A stretch of DNA of 33,014 nucleotides from Echinococcus granulosus (lineage: Eukaryota > Platyhelminthes > Cestoda > Cyclophyllidea > Taeniidae), in the NCBI RefSeq assembly GCF_000524195.1, contig NW_020170472.1, forward strand, positions 152,370 through 185,383, written 5' to 3'. The position numbers and the translations under genes were made by a program. Positions 30,701-33,014 of this stretch are shown one piece after another. Position 1 is the stretch's first letter. Each line of letters begins with the position of its first letter. The notes beneath the pieces were generated by a model. It searched no databases, was not told the origin of the DNA, and saw nothing but the letters and a program-made list of their open reading frames with translations.

Positions 30701-33014
30701 TTGGCGGGGTGGCACTGCAGGCTCAAAAAATACGGTCCCTCTTTTACATTTTGGAATGTCTTACAGGTGCACTTTCTTCAGCTTTAAGAAATTTTAAAAA
30801 CTGGTCGTATCACTAAGTCTCGCCAGTTTCGCTATTAAACAAGCACAATCAGTACATTGTGAACTGGCTATCCATCTCTTAATCCATCCATTCAGTACTT
30901 CTACCTCCATCCATCTGAATGTCATTTCGTCATGTCAGTGTGCGGTTTGTTATCGCGAAGTATTATTCACAAAGAGGGAATGGCTTAACTTGTTTAATAG
31001 GTTTCATATGGAAGCGATTAATAAAAAGGAGACATTTATCTTGAGGCATTTAGAGAGTATCATTGATTGATTTAGTGGAAATCCGTGTTACTGATTTAAC
31101 GAACTGGGAAAATGCGAAGTAAGGAAAAACATGATGCCTGAGACGCTCGAATGCTCAAAAGCACACCAAGTGTTATACTCACCTTAAAATTGAACACGCA
31201 AGTTGCCAAAATACTGCCACTGTGGACAATCCAACTTTTATGCAAAGTTAAGGGAAGATCAATTTCACGTTGATTTTGCTACTTTCCCATACACAAGTCC
31301 AGCATTTTGCAGTACATTGAGGTAAGAAAAATTCCAAATATTAATGAGATTGTATTGTAAAATGACTTAATTGTTAACAAAACTTACCTTACTCATGCTT
31401 AAATGATGGGAATTTTATGTTACCTCCGTCGCACATCAGTTAGATGGGGGACAAAGTGTAGCGCCCTACAAACGGTCCACTCCGTCCTCAGAGTACACTG
31501 CCAATCCCATCTCCTCGGAGAAAACACGATAATATTGTATAGCATTATGGACGCTGTCTGATTGAGTGTAAAAATGGGCAGTTTTGGTCGAAAAGGTGGC
31601 ATTATATGTGCTGACCCGCATTAAGTGACGTAATTTTTGCTTTAAGAAATATTACCGGAAGTGGCAGAATGGAATTGCAAGTTAAAGTTAGGCATGTTGT
31701 TACCTCTGCACAATCCATGATGAAATAAGGCCTTTTCTACTGTTAGTGAACTTATCTTCCACACTTCGTTTTCTTGACCAAAACTTGCAACTACTTCAGA
31801 GGCACTTCATAGTCTCGTCTATTTTTGCAGTCGTGCATCTGTGTGTCGTTAGTTGGGAATTTACTGCAATTTTCATTTTAAAATACAGAAGAGAACAAAG
31901 TGAGTACATAATATTTGATAGGTAGAAAATTGTGTCTGCATTGCTATGTAGCTTGATCCACTCACGCATCTTAGCGCGATTTCAGGCTGCATTGCTTTAT
32001 CCAGTCTAGGCGTCACCACCAGAATTGCGTTCCCATGGAATTGTCTTGCATACAGTTGCTTATTATAAAAAATTACCGCAAAACAAACATTTTGAGTGAT
32101 TTCTTGGTAATACTTCTTATTCATTCATTCGCTGCAATACTTGCAAACACAGTTTAGCCAACATTTATTAGGGATGGATTGATTACTCCACTTTCTGCAA
32201 TCTTTAATAGCAGCTTCAACAACTTCTTCGGGCAAGAGCTCACTTTATTGCATTTATCCACGCCTCCTCAAATTTCATGCATTTTTAACCGAGCAGACCT
32301 ACTGGCAAGAGCAATCTCTCTAGTATTTTCTACACTCTCGCAGCTATTATCACTGATGTTTTCCACATTTCGATATGTGAGCACATATGTCACAAATGTG
32401 CGACGTGTGTTGCGTATCAGTTTGTGATGGGTCTCGTACTACTGTCCAAATCAACTGTTCTGTATTGACTGGTGCTTGAAGAGCACTGTCTCATGTTCAG
32501 CTCTTTTACTAGACTGTATTACGAAGGCAGGGCATTAGGTGACATTTTCTCACCCCACAATTACGGGATTTGCTTATCTCCCTGCTATTGCCCCAAACCC
32601 AAAATGTATATCCTCATCGTCGAGTCAGTTTCTCTTTGTGAGTTCGGTAGTTACCCTTGTAGAATTGGAGTTGAATGCTGGAGGCAAAGATGTAAATTAT
32701 GTTAGTTGGCGGTGTTAGATTAGGGCACTAAGTAGTTTGTGGTGTTATTTCACACAAGAATTTTGCAGATCTTGATGCGTTTTGCACTCCGTAGTTGTGT
32801 TTGAGTGTAGACCTGTACAGTTAAACGTATAATCGCGACATAGTTGTTCCCTTTTCCTAACTCTGCTCCTAATGCTGCCCGTGATCTCTCTTCTGTTCCG
32901 TTCACAACCGCTGTGCAGACAGAAGCGGTGATCCTATGATGATAGTTCAGCCAGACAGGGAGATTCTCGAGTTCTACGTTAGTGATGAGCAGATATGGTA
33001 GACGTACATACACG
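24761..33014. other. Intergenic, AT-rich, no gene recognised
   Basis: About 8 kb with only short frames of 60-87 codons on both strands. A short ACT microsatellite (about 29017-29033) followed by a T-run (29040-29048), and a nested inverted repeat at 32364-32400, are the only local structures noted. Part of a long intron or the UTR of a gene lying outside the window cannot be excluded. Confidence 0.5.
32364..32400. repeat. Nested inverted repeat
   Basis: Inner arms ATATGTG (32373-32379) and CACATAT (32382-32388) are perfect complements around a 2-nt centre; outer arms CACATTT (32364-32370) and AAATGTG (32394-32400) are also perfect complements. Together they could form a hairpin or cruciform interrupted by a 2/5-nt internal loop. 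No gene context gives it a role. Confidence 0.6.

Noticed and set aside
1..33014. CRISPR arrays, operons, ribosome binding sites, prokaryotic mobile elements
   Set aside because: The main gene has fifteen exons with eukaryotic splice sites; no regularly spaced repeats or prokaryotic gene layout are present.

Overview
This is eukaryotic (animal) genomic DNA. It carries one convincing protein-coding gene, a 15-exon M1-family zinc aminopeptidase of the puromycin-sensitive aminopeptidase type (NPEPPS/PSA-like), on the + strand from about 3.5 to 12.9 kb. Two introns of only 44 nt next to introns of about 1 kb, a GC-AG intron, and a possible trans-splice acceptor just before the start codon would fit a parasitic flatworm (cestode or trematode). 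That assignment is inference; nothing in the window names the species. A run of exactly 100 N at 15311-15410 marks a draft-assembly gap.

Layout. 1-3535: 5' flank with no convincing gene. 3536/3629-12754: the aminopeptidase, with a poly(A) signal at 12902. I assembled the exons by hand. All 15 join in phase and give 981 residues from ATG 3629, or 1012 from the upstream in-frame ATG at 3536, and cover the family from the N-terminal beta domain to the C-terminal helical domain without an obvious missing block. The zinc ligands, catalytic glutamate and catalytic tyrosine are present. Several normally invariant neighbours are changed: NAMEN instead of GAMEN, HEVSHMW instead of HELAHQW, CMDEP instead of CWDEP. 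Introns 11-13 and the 3' flank share a degenerate purine-rich GATGGA/GAATGA texture.

13.45-16.56 kb: two diverged direct repeats of about 440-460 bp flank about 2.2 kb that holds a possible Gypsy-like reverse-transcriptase scrap, a small two-exon-like ORF and the N gap. The simplest reading is a decayed LTR-type retroelement, but this is not proven. 17.7-18.9 kb: a cluster of unidentified + strand ORFs with exon-like composition, either an unknown gene or a transposon relic. 18.9-33 kb: AT-rich sequence with only short ORFs, no recognisable gene, and a few small sequence oddities.

I did not find a clearly new multi-gene system. The points most worth checking are the altered active-site motifs of the aminopeptidase, its two start codons separated by a strong splice acceptor, a possible exon relic in intron 9, and the repeat-flanked segment at 13.5-16.6 kb.
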